Source: an uncultured Clostridium sp. (GTDB lineage: Bacteria > Bacillota_I > Bacilli_A > RF39 > UBA660). Taken from it: a stretch of DNA of 32,409 nt. The DNA lies in the NCBI GenBank assembly GCA_946541575.1, contig CAMNJQ010000032.1, positions 1 to 32,409 on the forward strand, in the 5' to 3' direction. Below the pieces are notes generated by a model. The model ran no database searches, had not been told where the DNA came from, and saw only the letters and a program-made list of their open reading frames with translations. Position numbers and translations under genes: made by a program. Below, one piece after another: positions 1-8,420 of the stretch (within the stretch, counting starts at the first letter, position 1; each line of letters opens with the position of its first letter).

Positions 1-408
<408 letters not shown>

Positions 409-508
409 AATTTATCAAGTTTGATTTACATATTAATTTCCTGACTTAATGTAATTGACGTTTTGCTTAGTTTTCAAAGATCATTTACACTTTTTGCAGT
501 GCATAAGT

Positions 509-537
509 AATATATCAAATTTTATTTTTTTTGTCAA
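509..537 (-). promoter_or_regulatory. rrn promoter P4 (closest to 16S)
   Basis: On the minus strand: TTGACA (532-537), a 17-nt spacer ending in TGA, then TATATT (509-514). The TG one base before the -10 makes it an extended -10 promoter. Predicted start is near 502, about 95 nt before mature 16S. Confidence 0.8.
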
Positions 538-605
538 CATATTTTTTAGATTTATTTTTTTTAAAATTTGATTTACACTTTTTTTACTGAAAAAGTTCGA
601 TTATT

Positions 606-634
606 AATGTATCATTTAAATACATTTTTGTCAA
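606..634 (-). promoter_or_regulatory. rrn promoter P3
   Basis: TTGACA (629-634), a 17-nt spacer ending in TGA, then TACATT (606-611) on the minus strand. It is a weaker -10 than P4 but has the same TGA extension and the same spacing. Confidence 0.6.
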
Positions 635-682
635 CAGCTTTTTTTACTTTCTATACACATCTCTGTGCATTTCTTTTTTTTG

Positions 683-708
683 TGTCAACGTTTAATAGAA
701 TATCAAAT
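683..708 (-). repeat. 26-bp direct repeat in rrn promoter region, copy A
   Basis: Identical over 26 bp to 769-794, 86 bp away. It contains a TTGACA hexamer at one end and the TATTCT -10 plus ATTTGA of a promoter at the other. Eleven bases beyond each copy comes the functional TTGACA -35 (720 and 806). A shortened version (ATTTGATAT, N11, TTGACA) recurs in P4. The 409-788 stretch holds no gene; it is rRNA leader plus this tandem promoter array. Confidence 0.9.
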
Positions 709-725
709 TCATTCTTTTTTGTCAA
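697..725 (-). promoter_or_regulatory. rrn promoter P2
   Basis: TTGACA (720-725), a 17-nt spacer ending in ATTTGA, then TATTCT (697-702) on the minus strand. The -10 region lies in the left copy of a 26-bp direct repeat (683-708). Confidence 0.7.
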
Positions 726-768
726 CATATTTTTACATTTTTTTTATTTGTTTTTTTATTGAATTTCC

Positions 769-794
769 TGTCAACGTTTAATAGAATATCAAAT
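769..794 (-). repeat. 26-bp direct repeat in rrn promoter region, copy B
   Basis: Second perfect copy of the repeat at 683-708; it overlaps the last two codons of the DUF402 gene. Spacing to the downstream TTGACA is the same in both copies (37 bp between hexamer starts), which points to duplication of a whole promoter cassette. Confidence 0.9.
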
Positions 795-811
795 AGTAAT
801 TTTATTGTCAA
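783..811 (-). promoter_or_regulatory. rrn promoter P1 (most upstream)
   Basis: TTGACA (806-811), a 17-nt spacer ending in ATTTGA, then TATTCT (783-788) on the minus strand. It is laid out like P2. Its -35 lies inside the last codons of the upstream DUF402 gene, so there is no room for a terminator between that gene and the rRNA promoters. Confidence 0.7.
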
Positions 812-1352
812 CTCTTTTTTTACTTTTTTTTATTTTTTCATATTTTTCTTTCATTTTAACTATATTTCCCCTATCAAAAGGTCCATTTTTTTCTTTAACT
901 AACATTATTAAATTTTTTAATTCTTTGTTTAATATATTATCTATTTCTTTAGGATATTCCATTTTTTCTTTATGATGCTTGTATTCTATTTTGTCTAATA
1001 TTTTATAACTATTGTCTGCAAATACTCTTAAATCTAAATCATAGTCAATATATTTTATTGTTTCATCCTCAATTATAAATGGTGAAGCTATATTACAATA
1101 ATAATAAATTCCGTCACTTTTGAATTGAGATATTATATTAAACCATCTATTTTTATAAAAAAATAAAATTGCTGGTTCCTTAGTCCTCCATGTTCTCCCA
1201 TCTGATTCTTGAACAAGAGTCCTATCATTACCAAATACTAAATACTCTTCATTCTGTTCTATTAAAACAGCCTCATCCCACGATCTATGAATCGATCCAT
1301 CATGTTTATAGCTGTGTATTTGATACTTTTTTCCTATAATGTATTCTTCCAT
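789..1352 (-). CDS. ntdP: DUF402 nucleoside tri/diphosphate phosphatase
   Basis: 187 aa. It matches the DUF402 family of Bacillota (YgaC/SA1684), which hydrolyses nucleoside tri- and diphosphates. Recognisable blocks are IQ/IHSYKHDGSIHRSW near the start, NDRTLVQESDGRTWRTKEPAI around residues 43-62, DGIYYYCNIASPF around 80-92, and IKYIDYDLDLRVF around 99-111. The acidic cluster YIDYDLD is typical of the metal site. Length is close to the usual ~180 aa; the last residues (KRVDNKITI) extend into the rrn promoter array. Start ATG at 1352 has an AAGGAGATAATAA leader. It follows the glycosyltransferase by 25 nt and is probably co-transcribed with it. The function is from family knowledge. Confidence 0.88.
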   Translation of the reverse strand: MEEYIIGKKYQIHSYKHDGSIHRSWDEAVLIEQNEEYLVFGNDRTLVQESDGRTWRTKEPAILFFYKNRWFNIISQFKSDGIYYYCNIASPFIIEDETIKYIDYDLDLRVFADNSYKILDKIEYKHHKEKMEYPKEIDNILNKELKNLIMLVKEKNGPFDRGNIVKMKEKYEKIKKSKKRVDNKITI

Positions 1353-1377
1353 TTATTATCTCCTTATTAATATGTTT

Positions 1378-2295
1378 CTATTTCCTTTTTAATTTATAGT
1401 AAAATTTTGGTGATATTTTTATTAATCTATTTTTTATTTTTCTACTTATAGTATCATTCAATAGATAGTCAAATACCTTTTTCTCTTTTATTTCTTTTAA
1501 ATACTTTTTATAATCTTTTCCATTAAGCTCAGTAATTTTTAATATTATTGAATTTGAAACAAAACTATTATATATGCTTGTATCTTTTTTAGTTTTCTTT
1601 GCACCATCAATTAGATATTCATAATGGGCTAATGTGTCGTCTATTTTCTTTAAAGTCTTTTTATAATCTTTAGTTGTTATAATACTATTTTCCCTTTTAA
1701 CATAACAATAACCACAATAATTTATTATGTTCACTTTATTGCTTTTAAAAATTACAAGTGGCATTAGTCCAAAATCTTCATGATAAGCATTTTTCTTAAA
1801 TGAAAATTTGTTTTTATTGTAGTAATCTCTTTTTATCGCATAAAGCCATGCTGGTTCTACATAATAACATTCTATAATTTTTTTAAATGCTTCTTCTCCC
1901 GATAAATTAGTATATTCTTTTTCTTTATGTTCTATTTCTTTTCCATCAATTATATTTTTAACTTGAAATCTAACTAAATCTGGATTATTATCTAAGCTTC
2001 CATTTATTCTTTCTAAAAGCTCTCTTTCTATATAATCATCACTATCTATGAATATCAAATATTGCCCAGTTGCTTTTTTTACACCATTGTTTCTTGCTTC
2101 ACTTAAGCCCTGGTTTGTTTGTTCTACAATTTTTACATCATACTTTTTTACGATATCCATGCTATTATCCTTTGTTCCATCATTAACTACTATTACTTCA
2201 AAATCTTTAAAAGTTTGATCAAAAATACTATCAAGGCATTTTTTTATGTATTTTTCTACGTTATATACTGGTACTATTATGCTAAATTTCGGCAT
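1378..2295 (-). CDS. Family 2 glycosyltransferase
   Basis: 305 aa from the chosen ATG at 2295, which has a near-perfect AAAGGAGG site 5 nt upstream. An upstream in-frame ATG at 2379 would add 28 residues without a ribosome site and is rejected. The GT-A fold is clear: FSIIVPVYNVEKYI (4-17), EVIVVNDGTKDNS (33-45), SEARNNGVKKATG (65-77) and the DXD metal/nucleotide-sugar motif FIDSDDY (82-88; D84, D86). The C-terminal half (KNAYHEDFGLMP, then lysine-rich helices) is typical of capsule or teichoic-acid side-chain transferases. No membrane segment is seen, so it acts at the cytoplasmic face. The sugar donor and acceptor cannot be told from the sequence. Confidence 0.9.
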   Translation of the reverse strand: MPKFSIIVPVYNVEKYIKKCLDSIFDQTFKDFEVIVVNDGTKDNSMDIVKKYDVKIVEQTNQGLSEARNNGVKKATGQYLIFIDSDDYIERELLERINGSLDNNPDLVRFQVKNIIDGKEIEHKEKEYTNLSGEEAFKKIIECYYVEPAWLYAIKRDYYNKNKFSFKKNAYHEDFGLMPLVIFKSNKVNIINYCGYCYVKRENSIITTKDYKKTLKKIDDTLAHYEYLIDGAKKTKKDTSIYNSFVSNSIILKITELNGKDYKKYLKEIKEKKVFDYLLNDTISRKIKNRLIKISPKFYYKLKRK

Positions 2296-2313
2296 ACTTA
2301 CCTCCTTTAATTG

Positions 2314-2332
2314 AATATGCTCTTTGCATATT
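2314..2332 (-). other. Small hairpin in the glycosyltransferase leader
   Basis: AATATGC-AAAGA-GCATATT forms a perfect 7-bp stem just upstream of the strong ribosome binding site at 2301-2307. It could be an operator or an mRNA stability element; nothing identifies it. Confidence 0.45.
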
Positions 2333-2413
2333 ATTTTAATTATATATCTATAATATACCTTTATATTACTACTATACATTCTTTTTTCATTTTATTTAAT
2401 ATTTAAAAATTAA

Positions 2414-2452
2414 AAAATGTAAGTTAATTACTTTTTTTATAACTTACATTTT
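2414..2452 (-). terminator. Rho-independent terminator after the YugP-like paralogue
   Basis: A perfect 13-bp stem (2440-2452 with 2414-2426) and a 13-nt loop, followed on the minus strand by a T-rich tract. It lies 18 nt past the stop of the gene at 2471 and ends the cysS transcript. Confidence 0.85.
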
Positions 2453-2470
2453 ATCTTTTTGTCAATATCA

Positions 2471-3136
2471 TTAATTACTATTTCCAAATTTTATTATTCT
2501 CTTTATCAATTCTATAATAGGATATGTAATGCTAGCTAGTCCTATATATTTCATAGAATCAAATATCTTGCTAATGTTTTTAATTTCTAAACTTGATAAC
2601 AACTTTGATTGTTTTAATTCTATTAGTGATAAGTCATTGGCATTTTTTTCGACTTTTAAAGTAAATATATTAAATAATAATACAGAATAAACTAATGCAA
2701 TACCAACATAAATTGTCTTTATGTGCCCAAATAGTGCCCCACAACTTATAATTATATAGCCTCCATATAATAAAGCATTAAGTAAAGGAGAAAAGCTTAG
2801 ATATAATAAATATGTTTGATTCTTTTTTTTATGCATAATAGCCTTAGCTGCTTCTCGAGATGCAATCGCACAACTTTTTAAATCATCTCCATTAAATATT
2901 TCTTTTTTTAATCTTACTACTTTTCTTTTACTATCATAATTACTTATTATAATTTCATTTGATTCAGTTATATATATGTTTTCTAATTCATTTTCATCTA
3001 ATATTTTTCTAGCTACTTCAAAACCGAAAACTTCTTTTTTTGTTTTAAGTTTCCCATATTTATTCAGATTAACTGAAATAAAAATTGTAACTAAAAATGG
3101 TAATATAACTAAAATACAAATTAATACCAAATCCAT
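2471..3136 (-). CDS. YugP-family membrane protein, predicted inactive (pseudo-peptidase)
   Basis: 221 aa. The whole length aligns by eye with the intact YugP-type zinc peptidase at 10255-10938: N-terminal membrane helix (about 2-22), ARKILDEN/L block (42-51), YDSKRKVVRLK (67-77), the helix that should hold HExxH, two hydrophobic segments (about 108-158), and a VExNA block (162-166). Where the homologue has HECGH, this protein has R94-E95-A96-A97-K98, so both zinc-binding histidines are gone, while E163 (third ligand position) remains. The reading frame is intact and the start has an AGGTGAAGT leader overlapping the end of cysS, 7 nt away, so the two are probably translationally coupled. Catalysis is unlikely; a regulatory or decoy role is inference. 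Confidence 0.75.
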   Translation of the reverse strand: MDLVLICILVILPFLVTIFISVNLNKYGKLKTKKEVFGFEVARKILDENELENIYITESNEIIISNYDSKRKVVRLKKEIFNGDDLKSCAIASREAAKAIMHKKKNQTYLLYLSFSPLLNALLYGGYIIISCGALFGHIKTIYVGIALVYSVLLFNIFTLKVEKNANDLSLIELKQSKLLSSLEIKNISKIFDSMKYIGLASITYPIIELIKRIIKFGNSN

Positions 3137-3143
3137 ACTTCAC

Positions 3144-4544
3144 CTACATCATTTCATATGTTGTTCCATCTTTACCATCTATTAATCTAATACCATCATC
3201 AAATAATTCCTGTCTAATCTTATCAGCTGTTGCAAAGTCTTTAGCTTTCTTAGCTTCATTTCTTTCTTCTATTTTCTTTAAAATCATAGATTCTGTTGCT
3301 TCATCAATTTTTTGTTCTTCGTCATCATCTATTAATCCAAGTGAAAGAACTTTATCAAAGTCTTCGATTAAGTATAGCTTTGTGAAATCTGATAGTTCAT
3401 CATCTTTTAATACATCAAATAGAACTGTTAACATTAATGATGTATTTAAATCATTTGAAATAGCATCTTTAAAATTATTTTTATAAAAATCCACTTTATC
3501 ATCATGTAAATCAGGAGTTCTATCCAACTTTTTTATTTTATTTTTTATTCTTTTATATAGTTTTTGAGCTTCATCTAATGATTCATATGTAAAAATTAAT
3601 TGTTTTCTATAATGGCTTTGCAAGCATAACAATCTATATGCTTTTGGATTATAGCCTTTTGATTCTAAAGTTGATACTGTTATAAAATCGCCATTAGACT
3701 TACTCATCTTTCCGTTTTTATCATTTAAATGCTCCACGTGTACCCAATAATTACACCATTTATGCCCTAGAAATGCCTCAGATTGAGCTATTTCATTGGT
3801 ATGGTGAGGAAATATATTATCTACTCCTCCGCAATGAATATCAAGGTACTCTCCTAAGTATTTATAAGACAAACCTGAACATTCAATATGCCATCCTGGA
3901 TATCCTACTCCCCATGGTGAATTCCATTTCATTTCTTGATTTGCAAATTTTGAGTCAGTAAACCATAGTCCAAAATCATTAGGATGTCTTTTATTTGTAT
4001 CTTCATTAACCGTTTCACGTACTCCAATTAACTGTTCATCTTGTGTTCTGCCAGATAATTGATAGTAATTATTTGCCTTTGAGATATCAAAATATATATT
4101 TCCATTTGATTTATATGCAAATCCTCTATCTAATAATCTTGTTATTATTTCAATATATGTATCTATATGTTTAGTTGCAGGAACCACTACTTTAGGTTTT
4201 CTAATATTTAGTTTTGCACAATCTTCAAAAAATGCTCTTTCATAAAATTCTGCAATTTCATAGGCAGACTTATGTTCTCTTTTTGCACTTTTTAACATTT
4301 TGTCTTCGCCATCATCAGAATCATTCTCTAAATGTCCAACATCTGTTATATTCATAACTCTTAATACATCATATCCAAGATATTCTAATCCTTTTTCTAA
4401 AACATCTTCAACAATATATGATCTTAAGTTTCCAATATGAGCATAGTGGTACACTGTTGGTCCACATGTATACATTCTTACAGTATTTGCTTCATTTGGA
4501 GTAAATGTTTCTATTTGTTTTGTTAATGTGTTATAAATTTTCAT
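3144..4544 (-). CDS. cysS: Cysteinyl-tRNA synthetase
   Basis: 466 aa, the normal length. It charges tRNA-Cys with cysteine in the cytoplasm. Class I signatures are present: TCGPTVYHYAHIGNLR (26-41, with zinc ligand C27 and the HIGH-type HIGN at 36-39), WHIECSGLS and HTNEIAQSEA supplying further zinc ligands, and the KMSKS loop (GKMSKSNGDF). The C-terminal DALR-type helical region and the EERNEAKKAKDFATADKIR block are also present. Start ATG at 4544 has a GAAGGTG site. The leader (4545-4660, minus strand) has no T-box core; it contains a 6-bp hairpin (4580-4599). The downstream partner is the degenerate YugP protein. Confidence 0.98.
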   Translation of the reverse strand: MKIYNTLTKQIETFTPNEANTVRMYTCGPTVYHYAHIGNLRSYIVEDVLEKGLEYLGYDVLRVMNITDVGHLENDSDDGEDKMLKSAKREHKSAYEIAEFYERAFFEDCAKLNIRKPKVVVPATKHIDTYIEIITRLLDRGFAYKSNGNIYFDISKANNYYQLSGRTQDEQLIGVRETVNEDTNKRHPNDFGLWFTDSKFANQEMKWNSPWGVGYPGWHIECSGLSYKYLGEYLDIHCGGVDNIFPHHTNEIAQSEAFLGHKWCNYWVHVEHLNDKNGKMSKSNGDFITVSTLESKGYNPKAYRLLCLQSHYRKQLIFTYESLDEAQKLYKRIKNKIKKLDRTPDLHDDKVDFYKNNFKDAISNDLNTSLMLTVLFDVLKDDELSDFTKLYLIEDFDKVLSLGLIDDDEEQKIDEATESMILKKIEERNEAKKAKDFATADKIRQELFDDGIRLIDGKDGTTYEMM

Positions 4545-4660
4545 GAATACACCTTCTTTGAATTTAATTTTATCATAAAACTCTTCATAAAAAAAGAGTG
4601 TTATAACTAAGTTTTTTGCGACTTATATTATAAATTATTCATATTATTTTAATATATTAA

Positions 4661-4692
4661 AAAAGATAAATCATAATCATGATTTATCTTTT
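4661..4692 (-). terminator. Terminator after surface protein 1
   Basis: A perfect 13-bp stem, AAAAGATAAATCA with its complement, 6-nt loop, and TTTTTTAATA following on the minus strand. It lies 12 nt past the stop of the gene at 4704. Confidence 0.9.
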
Positions 4693-4703
4693 AAATTTTT
4701 TGA

Positions 4704-6443
4704 TTAAATTGCAATTGTCCATGGGCTATTTTTTAATCCATTACCACCAGTTACATATACATTTGCTTTTAAAACTACTACTGGTCTTATACCATTTGTA
4801 AAGTTATTATTACCAGTCATTCTACCGTACTTTGAAACTGCCCACATAGTATTTGTACTTTTTGCTGATCCTAGATAATAGTGTGTTGTTATATTTAATA
4901 ATCCATCACTTGGTATAATCTCTTTAACATTTTGTCCATTAATGCATCCACCAGAAATATGCTCGCATGACATATTTGTAGCTGATTCAGCAAACTTTCC
5001 ATTAATATATTGTTTAGCTCTATTATTTAGCTCTGAAACAGCTTTTGATGATGTTTGATTGCTACTATGGAAATAGCATTCAGGTGTTCCAGCATGAACT
5101 AGTACGACTTTATTATTTGTAACAGATAATACACGCCATCCTTTTTTCGTAGTTCCAGTGCCATCACCTCTACACTCTATTCCATTGTTTTTTGAAACAC
5201 CATTTTGGGCTCCCCAAAAATAATTTGTTGATTTTGATTTATCCTCTTTAATTGTTTCATTCCAAGTTCCAGCATCATATGAAACATAATCCCCAACTTT
5301 TACTTTGGAGTTTAAATAAGTAACTGTCGGTTGTGTTGGTTGCGTTGGTTGTGTTGGTTGTGTTGGCTGTGTTGGTTGTGTTGGTTGCGTTGGTTGTGTT
5401 GGTTGCGTTGGTTGTGTTGGTTGTGTTGGTTGCGTTGGTTGTGTTGGTTGTGTTGGTTGTTGAGTTTTAGCTTTTTCAATTATTAAACTACAAGTTCCCT
5501 CATTTCCTGCTTTATCTTTTACATATCCAACGACTTTAGTTCTTCCCTCTACAGTTACTGTATATTTTTCTTGAGTATAATTCTTTTCATTCTCAGTTCC
5601 TATTCCTTTTGTAGCCACCCCTGAAGTTTCATCTTCTGCTTTAGATATTACTACAACTGGATTATCTGTGTATTGTCCTAAATTATTTAAACTTCCTTTT
5701 TCCACAGATAAAGAACATGTTGGTTTATCAGAATCTTTTTTAACTGTTATAGTACACTTTCCTTCAGTTCCATTTTCATCAATTACATATCCTATTAAAG
5801 TAGTTTCTTTATTTTCTGAAATCTTATACTTATCTATATTACCGCTTGGAGCTCTAACAATTTCGTCGTCTATGATTTCATTATTTACTTCTTCTATATA
5901 TATTTTCTCAAAACTTATCTCACTACTATTTGTTTTATATTCTTTAAAGCCAACTTCAATACTCTCCGAAACATACCAATCGTTATCTCCCAATTTACCA
6001 CTTGATACTTCTAGTTCACATTCAGGAGTACTTATATTAACTTCTATATTTAATGAACAAGTCCCTTTGTTTCCTGCTGCATCTTGAACATATCCATTTA
6101 AATTAAAAAGTCCTGATTTAAATATTCTAAAAACATCTGTATTTCTTGCGTTATCTGTTGTTCCTATTGTTTTTTTGACTATAGGATAATCATTTGATAT
6201 TGGATTAGCAGATTTAAATACTACTTCTACTGCTTGATAATATACTCCATCGTTTGAAGGCTGTACACCTCCATTAACTTCTAACTCGCAAGATAATTCA
6301 CCAGTAGCTACAGTTTTTGTCTTTTTTGAAAAAACGCGTGATGCTAAAAATATAAGCAATATTAATAAAATGCATGTGGAAATTCCTACTATTATAATTA
6401 ATCTTTTCCTTTTTTGTTTTATTTCGTCATCAGTGTCATACAT
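4704..6443 (-). CDS. Membrane-anchored Ig-like surface protein 1 with (PTQ)n linker
   Basis: 579 aa from ATG 6443 (the GTG 9 nt earlier is part of the ribosome site). Layout: acidic then basic cytoplasmic tail (1-14), one membrane helix (about 15-35), and an ectodomain predicted outside because KQKRKR precedes the helix. Three Ig-like repeats follow, each with a Cys pair expected to form a disulphide (C52/C129, C142/C230, C243/C318) and each ending in a GYVxDxxGxxG(T/K)C pattern. Then come a 14-unit Pro-Thr-Gln stalk (about 330-372) and a C-terminal domain (373-579) of the WRVL...GIRPVVVLK...GGNG type seen in many uncharacterised Firmicutes proteins (DUF6273-like; uncertain). No LPXTG or choline-binding motif is present. 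It is a paralogue of the next two genes; adhesion or sensing is a guess. Confidence 0.85.
   Translation of the reverse strand: MYDTDDEIKQKRKRLIIIVGISTCILLILLIFLASRVFSKKTKTVATGELSCELEVNGGVQPSNDGVYYQAVEVVFKSANPISNDYPIVKKTIGTTDNARNTDVFRIFKSGLFNLNGYVQDAAGNKGTCSLNIEVNISTPECELEVSSGKLGDNDWYVSESIEVGFKEYKTNSSEISFEKIYIEEVNNEIIDDEIVRAPSGNIDKYKISENKETTLIGYVIDENGTEGKCTITVKKDSDKPTCSLSVEKGSLNNLGQYTDNPVVVISKAEDETSGVATKGIGTENEKNYTQEKYTVTVEGRTKVVGYVKDKAGNEGTCSLIIEKAKTQQPTQPTQPTQPTQPTQPTQPTQPTQPTQPTQPTQPTQPTQPTQPTVTYLNSKVKVGDYVSYDAGTWNETIKEDKSKSTNYFWGAQNGVSKNNGIECRGDGTGTTKKGWRVLSVTNNKVVLVHAGTPECYFHSSNQTSSKAVSELNNRAKQYINGKFAESATNMSCEHISGGCINGQNVKEIIPSDGLLNITTHYYLGSAKSTNTMWAVSKYGRMTGNNNFTNGIRPVVVLKANVYVTGGNGLKNSPWTIAI
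5329..5454 (-). repeat. 9-bp minisatellite, 14 units, encoding the (PTQ)n stalk
   Basis: Fourteen head-to-tail units of GGTTGTGTT (plus strand). The variants are GGTTGCGTT (four units) and GGCTGTGTT (one unit); all are synonymous (Thr or Gln third positions). Length change by slippage would keep frame in steps of three residues. Confidence 0.97.
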
Positions 6444-6483
6444 AATTATCACTCTTTTCTAACGTTTTCGTATTATATATTAT

Positions 6484-6512
6484 ATTTTATCTTAGCATTG
6501 AAACTATGTCAA
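6484..6512 (-). promoter_or_regulatory. Promoter of surface protein 1
   Basis: Minus strand TTGACA (6507-6512), 17-nt spacer, TAAAAT (6484-6489). The same elements and flanks (AATAATTGACAT, GCTAAGATAAAATA) precede the second paralogue, and a slightly diverged form precedes the third. Confidence 0.85.
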
Positions 6513-6525
6513 TTATTCAAAAGAA

Positions 6526-6543
6526 AAAGAGCATGCGCTCTTT
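6526..6543 (-). terminator. Terminator after surface protein 2
   Basis: AAAGAGC / GCTCTTT stem with a 4-nt loop, then TTTCTTTT on the minus strand. The TAA stop of the gene at 6542 lies inside the stem. Confidence 0.85.
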
Positions 6544-8323
6544 AATATGTTGTCAATATCCACTTTCCATTTTTAAATCCAGTGGTTATAACATTTTTAT
6601 TAAGTGTTATAACGATTCTTATTCCTGCTTTCATATTAACTACCTTTTCTGGTATTCCAGTTGGGCTTATTGCCCACATTTCGGTATCACTAGCTCTACT
6701 TCCTAATATGTAATATCCATTAGTAATATGTATTGGCCTATTTGCTAGTGAGAACTTGCACCCTTCCACTCCAAAACTATTGCACGATAAAACATCGGCG
6801 GATACTGCATAGTTTTTGTTAATATAATTTTTTGCCTTTGATTTAATATCTGTCAATGTTGTCATAGATGATTTTTGGTGATCTACACATTCTGGGCTTC
6901 CTGCTGATACCAATATGACTTGCTTATTTAAATAATCAAAATCTAAAACTCGCCATCCACCTATAACAGTTGTATCAGACTCGTTACAAATTTGTCCTGT
7001 GTTTCTTCCACTTCCAGCATCATATGCAACATAGTCTCCAAATTTTACTTGTGTATAAAGTAAGTCTCCTTCTTTCACAATTAATTCAGGAGTTTCACAT
7101 TTTACTTTTACTCCATGAGAATTTTGAGCATATCCAATTATTTTATACTTTCCTTCATTTGTTATTACAAATTCATTTCTACCATTATAGTTTTCACTAT
7201 CTCCCATTCCATATGCTGTTGCATTTTTTGTAGTCATTGTTATAGATATTTTCTTTTCTCCTTTACTATTAGTTGGCATTAACACTATATTTTCTTTATC
7301 TAATTTATATGCTGAAGAAATATGTAACGTACAACTTAGCTCTCCATTATTTTGCATTGCACTTCCCGGCTCTGCTTTTACAACATCTATGCTACACTTT
7401 CCTTCATTTCCTGCATTATCTTTTACATAGCCATACACAGTTGTTTTTCCTACTGTTGTTACCGAATATGAATCTTCTGTATAATTATTTGTTATGCCGA
7501 TTCCTTTATTTGATATTCCTGATAAATTATCTTCTTCTTTTTCAAATCCAACCACAGGATTATCCATATATTTTCCACTAGAATCAGAGTTCCCTTTAAT
7601 CACACTTAGTGTACATTTTGGTGGAATACTATCTTTTTTAACAGTTATATTACATGTTGCTTGTTCTCCATTTGTGTCGACAATATATCCAGTCAACTTT
7701 GTTTCACCATCTTCGGAAACAATAAATTCATTTGAATTACTATGAGTTGATATATTTACTTGTTCTCCAGATTTTTCAATGAAATATTTAACTACTCCTG
7801 CACTTGCATTATTTGCATTTACGTTATCGAATGATACCACTACATCAGAATTATACCATCCTTTTTCTTTTTCTACTCCTTTTGCAACTTTTAATGTACA
7901 GACAGGATGAGTTAATTCCACTTCAACATCTAATTTACATGTTGCAGCATTTCCTTTTGAATCTTCAACAAAACCATATACTATATATTCTCCTGGTTTT
8001 GTTATTCTAAAGCTTTCAGAATTAGCACTTGAGTCTTCAATACCTATTGTTTGTTTAGTAAGTGATACTTTGTTTTTATCATAACTAATTTCTTTAAATC
8101 CTATTTCTATTTCTTCTTCATATATTCCCTCATTATTTGGAATAGCATTATTTAAAACTTCGAGAGTACAAGAGATTTTTTTATCTTTTGATGATGCTTT
8201 ATTCTCATTGCTTATCTTTACTAATAATATTAGTATTATTAATAAAATCAAGAATACAACTACACCAATTATCATATATAATAATCTTCTTTTTACTCTG
8301 GCATTGTCCTCATCACTATACAT
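6542..8323 (-). CDS. Membrane-anchored Ig-like surface protein 2 (no stalk)
   Basis: 593 aa from ATG 8323, chosen because MYSDEDNARVKRR lines up with the starts of both paralogues and sits after the same AAAAGAGTGAT leader; the ATG at 8347 would break this match. Layout: short cytoplasmic tail, membrane helix (about 14-36), three Ig-like repeats ending in GYVKDNAGNEGKCS-type blocks, then a fourth, more divergent Ig-like unit (LSCTLHIS ... GYAQNSHGVKVKC) in the place where protein 1 has its PTQ stalk, and the same C-terminal domain (VKFGDYVAYDAG ... GGWRVLDF ... AGIRIVITLNKNV). The product is predicted to be anchored in the membrane with its bulk outside. Function unknown. Confidence 0.85.
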   Translation of the reverse strand: MYSDEDNARVKRRLLYMIIGVVVFLILLIILILLVKISNENKASSKDKKISCTLEVLNNAIPNNEGIYEEEIEIGFKEISYDKNKVSLTKQTIGIEDSSANSESFRITKPGEYIVYGFVEDSKGNAATCKLDVEVELTHPVCTLKVAKGVEKEKGWYNSDVVVSFDNVNANNASAGVVKYFIEKSGEQVNISTHSNSNEFIVSEDGETKLTGYIVDTNGEQATCNITVKKDSIPPKCTLSVIKGNSDSSGKYMDNPVVGFEKEEDNLSGISNKGIGITNNYTEDSYSVTTVGKTTVYGYVKDNAGNEGKCSIDVVKAEPGSAMQNNGELSCTLHISSAYKLDKENIVLMPTNSKGEKKISITMTTKNATAYGMGDSENYNGRNEFVITNEGKYKIIGYAQNSHGVKVKCETPELIVKEGDLLYTQVKFGDYVAYDAGSGRNTGQICNESDTTVIGGWRVLDFDYLNKQVILVSAGSPECVDHQKSSMTTLTDIKSKAKNYINKNYAVSADVLSCNSFGVEGCKFSLANRPIHITNGYYILGSRASDTEMWAISPTGIPEKVVNMKAGIRIVITLNKNVITTGFKNGKWILTTY

Positions 8324-8359
8324 ATTAATCACTCTTTTCCCTAGCATCCCTTTTATTAT

Positions 8360-8388
8360 ATTTTATCTTAGCAATAACACGATGTCAA
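8360..8388 (-). promoter_or_regulatory. Promoter of surface protein 2
   Basis: Minus strand TTGACA (8383-8388), 17-nt spacer ending GCTAAGA, TAAAAT (8360-8365); nearly the same as the promoter at 6484-6512. Confidence 0.85.
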
Positions 8389-8404
8389 TTATTCAAAATA
8401 GAAA

Positions 8405-8420
8405 AAGAGCTTGCGCTCTT
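8405..8420 (-). terminator. Terminator after surface protein 3
   Basis: AAGAGC / GCTCTT stem with a 4-nt loop, then TTTTTCTATTTTG on the minus strand. The stop codon of the gene at 8419 overlaps the stem, as in the terminator at 6526-6543. Confidence 0.8.

Noticed and set aside
683-774. TTGACA boxes at 683 and 769 as separate promoters
   Set aside because: No acceptable -10 exists 16-18 nt downstream on the minus strand; they sit at the start of transcription from the next upstream promoters.
4545-4703. T-box riboswitch upstream of cysS
   Set aside because: The leader is short and has no GGTGG-type T-box core or specifier stem on the minus strand; only a 6-bp hairpin and the upstream terminator are seen.
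5329-5454. Regular repeat array that might suggest CRISPR
   Set aside because: Units are 9 bp with no spacers and are in frame inside a protein gene; no cas genes are present.
7273-8010. Leu/His/Tyr-rich plus-strand open frames opposite the surface genes
   Set aside because: They are shadows of minus-strand AT-rich coding sequence with low-complexity composition and no ribosome sites.
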